A DNA stretch of 64,000 nt from Tissierella sp. Yu-01 (GTDB taxonomy: Bacteria > Bacillota > Clostridia > Tissierellales > Tissierellaceae), in the NCBI RefSeq assembly GCF_029537395.1, contig NZ_CP120677.1:1116001-1180000 (forward strand), given 5' to 3'. A program made the translations under genes and the position numbers. This document shows, piece by piece, positions 1-9,081 of this stretch. The notes beneath the pieces are model-generated. The model made no database searches. It saw nothing but the letters and a program-made list of their open reading frames with translations, and was not told where the DNA came from. Position 1 is the stretch's first letter. The number at the start of each line of letters is the position of its first letter.

Positions 1-745
1 AAATATATTTGTGGCCATTAGGTAAAAGGAATACCCCTACATCATGCTGGACTCTATCTAGCTCACCAGTTTTATGTGCCACCACAACAGTTCCTTGATC
101 TATTGTATTAGAATCAATATTAGGATCATCAGGTTCAAGAGCTGGAATCAAATAGGGTAATTTTTGATTTAACTGTTGTCTTTTCATTATATTAATTACG
201 CCTTTTGATACATCTTCAGATTTAAATTCATCATTAGCTAACAATTTTAATAAATATCCCATATCACTAGGGGTTGTATAATTATCTTTTCCAGCCTTTA
301 AAGATTCGAAATCCATCATTTTTCTTTGTAATCTAGTACTCTTAAGATTCATATCGTTGCAGAAATTAGTTACTTCATCAGCTCCGCCAACAATATCAAT
401 CAATTGATTAGTAGCTACATTATCACTTAGTACTATGGCTAATTTAGCTAAATCTATTATTGTTGGAGTATAATCACTATCTAATTCCTTAATAATACCA
501 GAACCTCCAACTCTATTTGACTCATCTATTATAACTTTTTCGTTTAAATTAATTTCTCCTTTTTGAGCTTTCTTAAAAAGAAGCGTTACTAAAGGAATTT
601 TAATTGTACTTGCAGCAGAAAACTCTAAATCTGCATTTATAGTTATTTTCTTTCCTGAATTTAGGTCTTCAAAATACAATCCAACTATACCATCTAAATC
701 ACTCAATGTTGAAAATATATCTTTATCTAATCTATTTAAGGTCAT
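1..745 (-). CDS. Class A beta-lactamase-like serine hydrolase (partial, C-terminus off the left edge)
   Basis: The gene starts at ATG 745 behind an AGGAG site and runs off the window, leaving about 248 residues. The three class A landmarks are visible: S46-x-x-K49 (STIK), S107-D108-N109, and K225-T226-G227. This is the penicillin-binding/beta-lactamase fold, so an acyl-enzyme mechanism on a beta-lactam or a peptide amide is expected. No signal peptide is seen, so it is probably cytoplasmic. Its start codon lies 12 nt past the permease stop, so it is the third gene of the deacylase-permease operon. That context favours hydrolysis of an acyl or peptide-like substrate over antibiotic resistance. 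The substrate is inference. Confidence 0.75.
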   Translation of the reverse strand, partial: MTLNRLDKDIFSTLSDLDGIVGLYFEDLNSGKKITINADLEFSAASTIKIPLVTLLFKKAQKGEINLNEKVIIDESNRVGGSGIIKELDSDYTPTIIDLAKLAIVLSDNVATNQLIDIVGGADEVTNFCNDMNLKSTRLQRKMMDFESLKAGKDNYTTPSDMGYLLKLLANDEFKSEDVSKGVINIMKRQQLNQKLPYLIPALEPDDPNIDSNTIDQGTVVVAHKTGELDRVQHDVGVFLLPNGHKYI

Positions 746-756
746 ATAAATCACTC

Positions 757-2073
757 CTATAATATTACTGCTAATACTATTATAAAAATTAGTAATGTAA
801 CGATTATTGAATAACCTAGTTTTAACATAGACTTAACATCGTTAGATTGAGCAAGTCCCATTGCACCTAACATGTCTCCTCCTGGATATGCAAAGGAAGT
901 TATTTGACTACCTATTAGTAATACAGCAGCCCACAATCCCATTGGAATATTTAACTCGACAACCATGTTAGCAAATAGACTATCCATTAACATTGATTGT
1001 GCAACAGCTGCACCATTAATTCCGAATATTCCTATAATACTAGCAACTAGTGAAAATACTACTTGCCCACTACTTACGATTAGTGGCTGTAACAAATTAA
1101 ATAAAGCATCAAAAGCACCTGATTGTTCAACAAATACTAAGAATGGCTCAAACAGAACAAACATTATGAATAGCCAAATTAGCTTAGACATACCTTCAAA
1201 CATAGCATCTACTATCTCTCCTACCTTTAATCCAGCAGAAACACCTGTAGTTAAAGCTACTGTAATCATAATAAAGATTGCATACGCTGCACCGCTCTTA
1301 ACAGCTATACCATAAACTATAAGAGCTAAAAATACTAGCAGGAATACTACTGTAGCTCTTTTTGTTTTTGCTGTAGCTACGTATTCAGTACCACTTTGGT
1401 TTTCTTTAACCTCAAATTTATATATACCAAATGTTTTTTTCTGTGTACGTTTTGCAATAAAGTAAGTTACAACCCACATGCAAACTGAAACAGGTAAACC
1501 TGCATATAAAAGTATTTGCCCATATGGTAGACCAGTAATCTCCATTAAAGTTACCATTGGAGGGCTAAAAGGTCCAAGGAATAATCCAGTTTGTCCAGCT
1601 CCTTGGAAAATTACTGCTAGTGTACTCGGTGTAATTCCCATTGTAGCAATTAAAGGAATAACAATAGGAGCTATGATTGCATTTGCACCAGCCATTGTAC
1701 CTAATAAAGTAACCAATACGATAGAAGTAACCATAGTACCAATGATTGCTTTTCTTTCAGTATTAATTCCAATTTTGTCCATTAATATATGTACTAGGTT
1801 CTTAGCAACTCCAGTACGATTTAACACTGCTCCTAATCCTGATCCTAAAATAATTATAAAACCTATTAGAGCCAGAAACGAACCCAATGAATCTGCTATA
1901 ACAGAACCCAATTGAAGTATTGGTTGTTTTACTAAAATAGCACCTAACAATACACAGACAAATACGTTAACAACTGGGTGTGCATCCTCTTTGAATGATA
2001 GGATTATATATATTATTAGGGGTAATAATCCAACTATAGGTGGTAAATTAAATAATAATTCCTTTGCTTCCAT
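757..2073 (-). CDS. Multi-pass permease, GntP/ion-transporter-superfamily-like
   Basis: A 438-residue, almost wholly hydrophobic protein with about 11-12 membrane segments. It contains two gly/pro-rich re-entrant-type stretches (GTMAGANAIIAPIV and SFAYPGGDMLGAMG), typical of GntP-like and other ion-transporter superfamily carriers. The start has an upstream GGAG. It follows the N-acyl-D-amino-acid deacylase by about 110 nt and precedes the serine hydrolase, so it probably carries the deacylase substrate or product. It is a clear paralog of the permease at 42721-44058: same length class, same LPYGQ/LSYVQ region and same C-terminal layout. The exact substrate and coupling ion cannot be read from the sequence. 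Confidence 0.7.
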   Translation of the reverse strand: MEAKELLFNLPPIVGLLPLIIYIILSFKEDAHPVVNVFVCVLLGAILVKQPILQLGSVIADSLGSFLALIGFIIILGSGLGAVLNRTGVAKNLVHILMDKIGINTERKAIIGTMVTSIVLVTLLGTMAGANAIIAPIVIPLIATMGITPSTLAVIFQGAGQTGLFLGPFSPPMVTLMEITGLPYGQILLYAGLPVSVCMWVVTYFIAKRTQKKTFGIYKFEVKENQSGTEYVATAKTKRATVVFLLVFLALIVYGIAVKSGAAYAIFIMITVALTTGVSAGLKVGEIVDAMFEGMSKLIWLFIMFVLFEPFLVFVEQSGAFDALFNLLQPLIVSSGQVVFSLVASIIGIFGINGAAVAQSMLMDSLFANMVVELNIPMGLWAAVLLIGSQITSFAYPGGDMLGAMGLAQSNDVKSMLKLGYSIIVTLLIFIIVLAVIL

Positions 2074-2186
2074 TCAAGTCACTCTCCTCTAAATATTAAT
2101 ATTTCTATATAAAATAGTAGTGTCCTAAAATTAATACAGCCTCACCTCCTGAATTGTTTTATTAGGAAAACATACTATTAATATCC

Positions 2187-3764
2187 CTATATCATTCTTC
2201 CTGCCTTGTTATCTGTTAATTCTCCATTATCAATTAATACTTGTCCAGAAACTATTACATAATGCAGACCTTCAGGCTTTTGAAATGGATTTTCATAAGT
2301 AGCATTATCCTTAAACTTGTCCCAATCAAAGATAGATAAGTCAGCATAGTTTCCTTCTTTAATAATCCCTATATTCTTAAGTCCAAAATATTCAGCAGGT
2401 AAACCTGTAACTTTTCTAATAACTTCTTCCATTTTAACATTTGAATTTTCCTTACTAAGCCTGAAATACCTTGGAAATGTACCAAAACTTCTTGGATGGG
2501 GTTTTCCTTTATGTTTATAATTAATATAATCTATCCCATATCCATCGCTTCCAACTATCATATTGTGTTGAGATAATATGTAATTTACATCATCATCATC
2601 CATTGAATAATAAATTCCACTAGCCTCCCCCTCTGTTTCAATGAGAACTTTTATTACAGTTTTAGCTGGTGACACTCCAAATTCTTCTGATAGATTAGAA
2701 AGAAACATTCCATCATATTCTGGTCTCTTACCATAGGTATGCGATATCTTAATTCTATCAGGTCCACCTCTTTCATTTATTAACTTCGTAATCTGCGGTT
2801 CGATTTCATCACTTTCATTAGACAATCTGTTTAGCATTTTATAAGTTCCTCCTTCATGTGCCCATGAAGGTACTAATGCAGTTAAAGTGGTATTTGAAGC
2901 ATTATATGGATATTGGTCAAAGGTTATAAAAGCACCATTTTTATTAGCTTCTTCAATTAAGCCTATTACTTCCTTCGATTTCCCCCAATTTGACTTTCCC
3001 ATCACCTTTAAATGAGAGATGTGAACATGTACCCCAGTTGATTTAGCTATATTAATCATTTCATTTATAGAATCTATGATATTTGTGTTTTCATTTCTCA
3101 TATGTGCTGTAAGTATAGCATCATGCTTTTTTAAAACCTTAGCTAACTCTACCAATTCATTTATATCTGCAAAGCTTCCAGGAGGATAAATAAGACCTAA
3201 AGACATACCTAAAGCACCATTTCTTAATTCAACGTCTAATAATTCCTTCATAACTTCCATTTCACTTTCATTTGGTACTCTATTATCAAAACCCATTGCA
3301 CATATTCTTAAAGTTCCATGACCAATTAAAACACCACAGTTAATTGTATTCTTTTTGTCTATAAAGATGTTTTTATAATCTTCTATATTTCTAATTCTAT
3401 CCTCTACATCAATAACTCCCTCGATAAGTCCTGCACAGTATTTTTTTAATAATTCACAATAGGGTTCATTATTAGGTGCCGGGAACAATGAGATACCACA
3501 ATTGCCAATTATCTCAGTGGTTACTCCTTGAAAGACCTTGCTCTCTAATTTACTTCCTAACATAAATGAAGCATCTGAGTGTGAATGAACATCTATAAAC
3601 CCTGGCGATACGATTAATCCCTCAGCTTTAATTGATCTTTTACCCTCTAGATCATGCGTACTTACGAACGATATTTTATCCTTAATTATTCCTATATTAC
3701 CTATGAACGGCACCGATCCACTACCGTCTACAATAAGCCCATTACTAATTACTAAGTCATACAT
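2187..3764 (-). CDS. N-acyl-D-amino-acid deacylase (D-aminoacylase family amidohydrolase)
   Basis: A 525-residue amidohydrolase-superfamily enzyme. The N-terminal small beta domain leads into the metal motif H60-S-H62-S-D. Further conserved segments are GHGTLR, HMRNE, HISHLK, a cysteine-lacking GSDG segment near residue 405, and C-terminal GNYADLSIFD, which closes the composite beta-sandwich domain. Members hydrolyse N-acyl-D-amino acids, or related D-configured aminoacyl compounds, in the cytoplasm using zinc. The start ATG has an AAAGGATG site. It is the first gene of the operon with the permease and serine hydrolase, and lies behind the attenuator at 3819-3911. A 535-residue paralog lies at 44072-45652. 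Family call firm, exact substrate unknown. Confidence 0.85.
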   Translation of the reverse strand: MYDLVISNGLIVDGSGSVPFIGNIGIIKDKISFVSTHDLEGKRSIKAEGLIVSPGFIDVHSHSDASFMLGSKLESKVFQGVTTEIIGNCGISLFPAPNNEPYCELLKKYCAGLIEGVIDVEDRIRNIEDYKNIFIDKKNTINCGVLIGHGTLRICAMGFDNRVPNESEMEVMKELLDVELRNGALGMSLGLIYPPGSFADINELVELAKVLKKHDAILTAHMRNENTNIIDSINEMINIAKSTGVHVHISHLKVMGKSNWGKSKEVIGLIEEANKNGAFITFDQYPYNASNTTLTALVPSWAHEGGTYKMLNRLSNESDEIEPQITKLINERGGPDRIKISHTYGKRPEYDGMFLSNLSEEFGVSPAKTVIKVLIETEGEASGIYYSMDDDDVNYILSQHNMIVGSDGYGIDYINYKHKGKPHPRSFGTFPRYFRLSKENSNVKMEEVIRKVTGLPAEYFGLKNIGIIKEGNYADLSIFDWDKFKDNATYENPFQKPEGLHYVIVSGQVLIDNGELTDNKAGRMI

Positions 3765-3818
3765 ATATTACATCCTTTCTAATAACAGTACATTAACGTT
3801 TTCATTTTAAATACAAAA

Positions 3819-3911
3819 AAACAAGGCCATTGAATAAATTTCAATTTTGGCCTTGTTTATGACGATTTTTATTATCTGAGTAAACAAGTGACAATAGATA
3901 TTAACTTGTTA
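3819..3911 (-). promoter_or_regulatory. Predicted 1-2-3-4 attenuator with intrinsic terminator in the deacylase operon leader
   Basis: Read on the minus strand, four segments can pair in sequence. Segment 1 (3911-3904) contains AACAAGT. Segment 2 (3889-3881) is ACTTGTTTA. Segment 3 (3859-3848) is TAAACAAGGCCA. Segment 4 (3829-3819) is TGGCCTTGTTT, followed by a U-run. Pairing 1:2 (7 bp), 2:3 (8 bp) and 3:4 (11 bp plus an inner ATTGAA/TTCAAT hairpin) are mutually exclusive in the classical way, and 3:4 is a strong terminator. The hairpin could simply end the upstream gene at 3997, but a good promoter lies between them. The ligand or signal is unknown. Confidence 0.6.
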
Positions 3912-3917
3912 ATCACA

Positions 3918-3946
3918 ATTATAATATATAAAGTAAAATATATCAA
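3918..3946 (-). promoter_or_regulatory. Sigma-A type promoter of the deacylase operon
   Basis: On the minus strand, TTGATA (3946-3941) is followed after 17 bp by a perfect TATAAT (3923-3918). This places the transcript start near 3911, exactly at segment 1 of the attenuator. The leader is then about 147 nt before the deacylase ATG. Confidence 0.6.
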
Positions 3947-3996
3947 GAATTATTTGATTAATTTAACTCTTTCTATATTTTTAATTTACTATATTA

Positions 3997-5052
3997 TTAA
4001 TTTTTTGTTAGGGCACCATTTAATGGTCCTATGGCATCTCTATTAATACCATTTATGTGACAAAAATGTTCATAGAATTCTTCTGCTAAAGCTTCATCCC
4101 TTGTCCCTCTTTTTAAATTAACAATATCACGAAGTATTTGAGCTGCTTGCTCATCCCCAAAATATCTATGGAGTCCAGAACTCCATACTGCCCTTTTTGA
4201 TTGAGAATTATTAGCATGATAATTCCAAAATAACATTTTGTGAGCTTCTTTAGGTGATAACTTAATTTTATATTTTGATTGAGTACTTACGTAGCCTTCT
4301 TCGCGGTTATCCCCTTCATAGGTTTCATCTACTAAAAATGCAGCAAAGATATATCTATCTTCCTCTACACTTTTTGAATCACGTGTAGTCAACACACAAA
4401 GGCTGTTTAGTTGTATCTTATTCAATTTCATTGGCTTACCCTTATTTTCGCCTGATTGTACAATTCCCGCAAACGCCTTCCAATCTCGAAGCATTTGGCT
4501 CTCATAGCATACAAATCCATCATTTTCGCACTGAGCATCCAATTCATCCCTTGTTATTAATTTATTGTGATATTTCAAACAGTCACTATCTTCGGAGCAG
4601 CACCAAATACGACGCTCTACCTCAATATTGTTATATATTACCCCATCACTACAAACTCCATTATAACCTATTTGTTCATCAGATTGTCCACCATCACAAT
4701 AGTTACATTTGAAGGCAATATTAGCACGATTGGAACTTTTACCTTTCTTCTTTCCTTTTTTCTTCCTATTATTTTTTTCGGCATTAGCAGCCTTAATTTG
4801 ATCGATTAAAACCTGCTTTCTTTTTTTCTTTTCTTTTTCTAATTGTTTTTGCGCTATTAAATCGTTAATTTCTGAAATCAAACCTTCTGAACTATCGTCC
4901 TCCTTGAATTTTATAAAACGTTTGAAAGCATCAGGAAATAAAAATCTTTTTTCTCCTACAGAAAATTCAATTGAAATATAATCATCGCTAAAACTGACTA
5001 TCTTACCTTCGCCGAAAACCTTATGCATAACTATTTTGTTTTTTAAATCCAT
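3997..5052 (-). CDS. Tudor/KOW-like N-terminus plus cysteine-cluster protein of unknown function
   Basis: A 351-residue protein. Residues 1-50 (HKVFGEGKIVSF...) resemble the small SH3/Tudor-like domain found at the C-terminus of PcrA/UvrD helicases and in CarD-type proteins, which contact RNA polymerase. A lysine-rich charged helix follows (about 65-110, RKKKGKKKGK). A Cys/His-rich segment comes next (CNYCDGG, CSDG, WCCSEDSDCLKYH), likely binding zinc. The C-terminal part (about 190-340) has an SPKEAHKMLFWNYH stretch and no motif I can name. It has its own promoter at 5204-5232. A nucleic-acid or transcription-associated role is plausible but inferred. Some databases mislabel this family as a metabolic enzyme, and nothing here supports that. 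Confidence 0.7.
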   Translation of the reverse strand: MDLKNKIVMHKVFGEGKIVSFSDDYISIEFSVGEKRFLFPDAFKRFIKFKEDDSSEGLISEINDLIAQKQLEKEKKKRKQVLIDQIKAANAEKNNRKKKGKKKGKSSNRANIAFKCNYCDGGQSDEQIGYNGVCSDGVIYNNIEVERRIWCCSEDSDCLKYHNKLITRDELDAQCENDGFVCYESQMLRDWKAFAGIVQSGENKGKPMKLNKIQLNSLCVLTTRDSKSVEEDRYIFAAFLVDETYEGDNREEGYVSTQSKYKIKLSPKEAHKMLFWNYHANNSQSKRAVWSSGLHRYFGDEQAAQILRDIVNLKRGTRDEALAEEFYEHFCHINGINRDAIGPLNGALTKN

Positions 5053-5203
5053 CCTATCTTCCTCCTAACAGTTGATTACAGAATGAAATTTGACTTTAAG
5101 TATCTACTTTGGGAATTTTAATGAAATCTGTTATATGAAAAGAATAACATCTAAGACAATTAACAATAAAAACAACCATATCTTGGAATTATTATCTATC
5201 TTC

Positions 5204-5232
5204 ATTATATAGCAAATTTCATTCTGTTTCAA
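5204..5232 (-). promoter_or_regulatory. Promoter for the Tudor-like protein gene
   Basis: On the minus strand, TTGAAA (5232-5227), a 17-bp spacer and TATAAT (5209-5204) form a near-consensus sigma-A promoter about 150 bp upstream of the ATG at 5052. The rest of the 5053-5249 gap shows no gene. Confidence 0.55.
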
Positions 5233-5249
5233 ATGTTGATTGAAAGTTT

Positions 5250-6689
5250 CTATTGACCTATAGCAATAGGTATAGCATCCACCTCGATAGGGCATATATA
5301 TCCACTAACTGTTTTAAGCTTCCATTCTTCTTTGGCTTTAATTAAAATATCCGGATTTTCATATAAATCCATTGCTGTTGAGGCTAATACTTTACCTGCT
5401 AATAGTAGCCCCTTATGTGCTATATTGCTCTTTCCTAATGATACATTTTGCCATGAATGCCCAGGTGAGCCTGAAGTCCATGTAACTGTGTTAATTTGTG
5501 CTGTTGGTGTTTGCCAGCTTACATCACCTACATCAGTTGAGCCCATACTTTGTTCTGATGAATGAAACTGTGGCATTAGAAAATCATTTAATGCTCTTTC
5601 TCCATTATTAGTTTTTTCACTTACTATATTAGCAATTTCAAAATTATGTTTAGCACCAAAACCAGGTAAACCGTCAGATGGATAAGTCTTCTTAAGTTCA
5701 TTAGCAAAAGTCCATTCTTCATCTGTATATTCTGGAAGTTCAATACCTTCAAAATTCTTATATAATAATTTTTCTAAGGTTGAATTTGCTATGGTATTAG
5801 ATGTACCATCTATAAATCTTCTAGACAATGTAGTTTCACTCATCATCGCAGCTGCCTTTGCAATATTATCTACTCTTTCTAATAGTTTTTTAGTCTCTAA
5901 TACAGTGTTCGATCTAACCATATATAATACTTGGGCTCTTGGCTGAACTACATTTGGAGAGTTTCCCCCTGCATCAATAATAGAATAATGAATTCTTTCA
6001 TAATCCTTTATATGTTCTCTTAAAAACTGTACCCCTATATTCATCAATTCTACTCCATCAAGAGCTGATCTTCCCATATGAGGTGCCCCTGCAGCATGAG
6101 AAGCAATTCCCTCAAAAGTATATTCTATCTGTATACTTGAATTATTTGTTCCTGTTGTAACTTCATTGGAACTTCCAGGATGCCAAGTTAGTGCAGCATC
6201 TAAATCATAAAATATACCCTCTCTAGCCATAAATGCCTTTCCTGCACCGCCTTCTTCCCCAGGACAACCATAGAATACAACAGTACCTGAGCCTTCTCCC
6301 TTTGATGTAAGGTATTCCTTGATGGCCACTGCTGCTGCCAAAGAACCTGCACCTAATAAATGATGACCACATCCATGCCCGCATCCCCCTTTTACTAATT
6401 CTTTTCTAACTAGAATTTCTGATTCTTGGGATAATCCAGATAAAGCATCAAATTCAGCTAATATCCCAATAATAGGCTTTCCACTACCGTAAGTCCCAGT
6501 AAATGCAGTTTTAACTCCTGCAATCTCCTCTTCTACTTCAAAGCCAAGTTCCTTTAACTTTTCAATATAAAGCTTTGCTGATTTAAATTCTAATAATGAC
6601 AATTCAGCATATTCCCAAATTTTATCGCTTACTTCTATAAATAATTCCTTTTTATCATCAATCACTTGCAATAATTCTTTTTTGTTCAT
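5250..6689 (-). CDS. M20-family amidohydrolase (AbgB / p-aminobenzoyl-glutamate hydrolase-like)
   Basis: A 479-residue cytoplasmic dinuclear metallopeptidase. Metal-binding landmarks are visible: GILAEFDAL, GGCGHGCGHHLLGAG (H-x-C-G-H type) and PGEEGGAGK with the catalytic glutamates. The central dimerisation domain follows, with SHAAGAPHMGRSALD. Family members cleave amide bonds of small N-acylated or aminoacyl conjugates. It has an AGGAGTG site and starts 10 nt after the ABC ATPase gene, so it is the last gene of the importer operon. The layout suggests uptake of a conjugated amino acid or dipeptide followed by intracellular hydrolysis. Substrate is inference. Confidence 0.85.
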   Translation of the reverse strand: MNKKELLQVIDDKKELFIEVSDKIWEYAELSLLEFKSAKLYIEKLKELGFEVEEEIAGVKTAFTGTYGSGKPIIGILAEFDALSGLSQESEILVRKELVKGGCGHGCGHHLLGAGSLAAAVAIKEYLTSKGEGSGTVVFYGCPGEEGGAGKAFMAREGIFYDLDAALTWHPGSSNEVTTGTNNSSIQIEYTFEGIASHAAGAPHMGRSALDGVELMNIGVQFLREHIKDYERIHYSIIDAGGNSPNVVQPRAQVLYMVRSNTVLETKKLLERVDNIAKAAAMMSETTLSRRFIDGTSNTIANSTLEKLLYKNFEGIELPEYTDEEWTFANELKKTYPSDGLPGFGAKHNFEIANIVSEKTNNGERALNDFLMPQFHSSEQSMGSTDVGDVSWQTPTAQINTVTWTSGSPGHSWQNVSLGKSNIAHKGLLLAGKVLASTAMDLYENPDILIKAKEEWKLKTVSGYICPIEVDAIPIAIGQ

Positions 6690-6699
6690 TTTATCACTC

Positions 6700-7434
6700 C
6701 TAATATAATATTTTACTTAAAAAATCTTTTGTACGTGGATTTTGAGGATTGTCAAAGATCTCTTGAGGAGTTCCCTCTTCCACAATTAAACCCTCTGCCA
6801 TAAATATGACTCTATCTGATACTTCCTTTGCAAAACCCATTTCATGAGTGACTATTACCGAAGTCATCCCATCTTGTACAAGTGTTTTTATAACATTTAG
6901 TACTTCCCCTACCATTTCAGGGTCCAACGCTGATGTAGGCTCATCAAAAAGCATAACTTCTGGCTCCATTGCTAGAGCCCTTACTATAGCTAATCTTTGT
7001 TTCTGTCCACCTGATAGTTTATTTGGATATTCATCCTTTTTATCTAAAAGTCCAATTTTTTCTAGAAGCATAAGAGCCCTTTCATCGGCCTCCCTTTGAC
7101 TCATCTTCTTTAATGTTACCGGAGCCATTGTTATATTATCCTTAACGGTCATATGTGGGAAGACATTAAACAATTGAAATACCATCCCCATTTTTTGTCT
7201 ATGCTTATCTACTTCCACACTCTTTGTAATATCTACTTCATTAAAAATTATTTCACCTTTATTTGGTGTTTCCAGCAAATTTAAACAACGCAATAAAGTA
7301 CTTTTACCACTTCCAGATGGACCTATAATAGATACTACTTCTCCCTTTGCAACATGTGCATTAATATCTTTTAAAACTTCTAGGTCACCAAAGTTTTTAT
7401 ATAATCCCTTAACTTCTATTAGATTATTATTCAC
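6700..7434 (-). CDS. Polar amino-acid ABC transporter ATP-binding protein (GlnQ-like)
   Basis: A 244-residue ABC ATPase: Walker A GPSGSGKS (38-45), Q-loop [12 protein letters not shown], signature LSGGQKQR, Walker [14 protein letters not shown] and switch THEMGF. This is the full polar amino-acid uptake (PAAT) pattern. It energises import together with the permease upstream. Its start overlaps the permease stop by 8 nt, indicating translational coupling. It is followed directly by the M20 amidohydrolase gene. Confidence 0.92.
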   Translation of the reverse strand: MNNNLIEVKGLYKNFGDLEVLKDINAHVAKGEVVSIIGPSGSGKSTLLRCLNLLETPNKGEIIFNEVDITKSVEVDKHRQKMGMVFQLFNVFPHMTVKDNITMAPVTLKKMSQREADERALMLLEKIGLLDKKDEYPNKLSGGQKQRLAIVRALAMEPEVMLFDEPTSALDPEMVGEVLNVIKTLVQDGMTSVIVTHEMGFAKEVSDRVIFMAEGLIVEEGTPQEIFDNPQNPRTKDFLSKILY

Positions 7435-8122
7435 TTACCTTCAACCCCCTTTCAATAATAGCAGCACCTTTAGATAAACTATAGGTCACTATTAGATATA
7501 TAACTCCTATGATTATTAATGGCTCTATTACTAAATACAATGCTCCTGATATTACCTTATACTGGGTCATTAAATCACCTACAAAGAAAGTGGATGCTAA
7601 AGATGTTTCTTTTATTACCATTACAAATTCGTTAACCAAAGCAGGTAGGATATTCTTAACTGCTTGAGGTATAATTATCTTCTTCATTGTTTGATTTTCA
7701 TTTAATCCAAGACTTCTAGCAGCTTCCGTTTGTCCTTTATCTACTGCTTCTATTCCAGCTCTTATGATTTCAGCAACATAACCTGAACTATTGAATACTA
7801 AAGCAATTGCTATACATACAAATTTGTTCAATTCTAGAGCTGGTATTAGCATTGGTAGTAAAAAATAAAAGAAATACAATTGTAATAACAATGGTGTACC
7901 ACGTATTATCTCTATATATAGTGATGCAAGAAATGAAAATGGCTTAATTTTATATATAGTAAACTTTGACATCTTCATAGTTGCAACAAATAATCCTAAT
8001 ATAGCTCCAAAAATAACTGTCACTGCAGATAATAACAATGTATATCCAAGGCCTGTCAAAAATAATGGCCAGTATCTTTCCAAAACTTTAATAATATTTT
8101 CAAATATCAAATTCAATATCAT
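7427..8122 (-). CDS. Polar amino-acid ABC transporter permease
   Basis: About 231 residues with five or so membrane helices and the inner-membrane EAA loop ([30 protein letters not shown]), which docks onto the ATPase. The frame is open to a TTG at 8134, but that codon has no ribosome site. I chose ATG 8122, which has AAAGGGG just upstream with a short spacer. It lies between the binding protein and ATPase genes and is separated from the former by a perfect hairpin at 8145-8167. A homodimer is expected, as in other GlnP/HisM-type systems. Confidence 0.88.
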   Translation of the reverse strand: MILNLIFENIIKVLERYWPLFLTGLGYTLLLSAVTVIFGAILGLFVATMKMSKFTIYKIKPFSFLASLYIEIIRGTPLLLQLYFFYFLLPMLIPALELNKFVCIAIALVFNSSGYVAEIIRAGIEAVDKGQTEAARSLGLNENQTMKKIIIPQAVKNILPALVNEFVMVIKETSLASTFFVGDLMTQYKVISGALYLVIEPLIIIGVIYLIVTYSLSKGAAIIERGLKVSE

Positions 8123-8144
8123 ATCCCCTTTCAAAAAACAAAAT

Positions 8145-8167
8145 GGATGCAGACATTGTCTGCATCC
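8145..8167 (-). terminator. Intercistronic hairpin between binding protein and permease genes
   Basis: A perfect palindrome (GGATGCAGA, loop CATTG, TCTGCATCC; extendable to 11 bp) lies in the 68-nt gap between the two genes. On the minus strand it is followed by TTTTGTTTTTTT. It probably acts as a partial terminator or 3'-end stabiliser, giving more binding-protein mRNA than permease/ATPase mRNA, which is usual in ABC importer operons. Confidence 0.6.
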
Positions 8168-8190
8168 TATAATAACTATTTTATTATCGA

Positions 8191-9054
8191 TTAATCCATG
8201 TCTACTCCCAATTCATTTGCAAGAGAAATAGATTCTGTCTTCCATTGTTGGTATAGACCTTTTTCATTTACTTCCTTAATAATTTTATTAATTTCATTTA
8301 GTAATTCATCTTCACCTTTTGTCACTGCCACTACATTACCTTCACCAATATAATCAAAGTAAAAATCACTCATTATGATTTCATCATAATTATTGGCAAA
8401 TGCTTCACCGTTATCTGAGGATACTGCAATCGCATCAACCTTACCTGTAACCAACATCATTACTCCGTCATTAAGGTTCGTAATGCTTTCAAACTTCACA
8501 TCCTCTGGTAGTTGAGTCGTAGCTAACTGATTCTGTAAAGAACCATTTTGTGCTGCAACTACCTTCCCTGAAAAATCTGATGCTGTTTTGTACTTATCTG
8601 CATTTTCTTTAAGAACTAATATACCTTGACCTTTTCCATCTCTATCTTCTACATTGTAAAATTCAGATAGGGCCATATTTTCAGCTCTTTCCTCTGTCTT
8701 TGCAAATCCTGAAATAGATATGTCCACATTACCACTGGTAACAGCTGCTTGACAGGCTGAGAAATCCATAGCTTCAATGACTAACTCTACACCTAATTTA
8801 TCAGCTATATACTTGCCCAATTCAATATCAGAACCAACATATGAGTCTTGACCAGTTTTACTTAAATCAATAAACTCCATTGGTGCAAAATCAGGGCTGG
8901 TGGCCATAGTTATCTTTCCTGTTTCCAAAATAGTATCTAATCTTGATTTAGCCTCATTAGATACTTCATCCACATTGGAAGCTTCCTTTCCACAAGCAAC
9001 AGTCACAAATAACATACAAATAGCGATCATTATAACAACAATTTTCTTAAACAT
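8191..9054 (-). CDS. Amino-acid ABC transporter substrate-binding lipoprotein
   Basis: A 287-residue protein with a lipoprotein signal peptide ending VTVAC (Cys21), so it is anchored outside the membrane. The body is a type II periplasmic-binding fold of the GlnH/HisJ family: ITMATSPDFAPMEF, GSDIELGKYIADKLGVELVIEAMDF, and SGFAKTEERAENMALS. It captures a polar amino acid or small amidated ligand for the permease and ATPase downstream. The start ATG has GGAGG upstream. It is the first full gene after the promoter at 9212-9240 and the short leader ORF at 9082-9177. Confidence 0.9.
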   Translation of the reverse strand: MFKKIVVIMIAICMLFVTVACGKEASNVDEVSNEAKSRLDTILETGKITMATSPDFAPMEFIDLSKTGQDSYVGSDIELGKYIADKLGVELVIEAMDFSACQAAVTSGNVDISISGFAKTEERAENMALSEFYNVEDRDGKGQGILVLKENADKYKTASDFSGKVVAAQNGSLQNQLATTQLPEDVKFESITNLNDGVMMLVTGKVDAIAVSSDNGEAFANNYDEIIMSDFYFDYIGEGNVVAVTKGEDELLNEINKIIKEVNEKGLYQQWKTESISLANELGVDMD

Positions 9055-9081
9055 TTTATTCCTCCTATTATTTAATTTTGA

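Noticed and set aside
1-745. A true antibiotic-resistance beta-lactamase
   Set aside because: The class A motifs are present, but there is no signal peptide and the gene is cotranscribed with a deacylase and permease. Only the fold is claimed.
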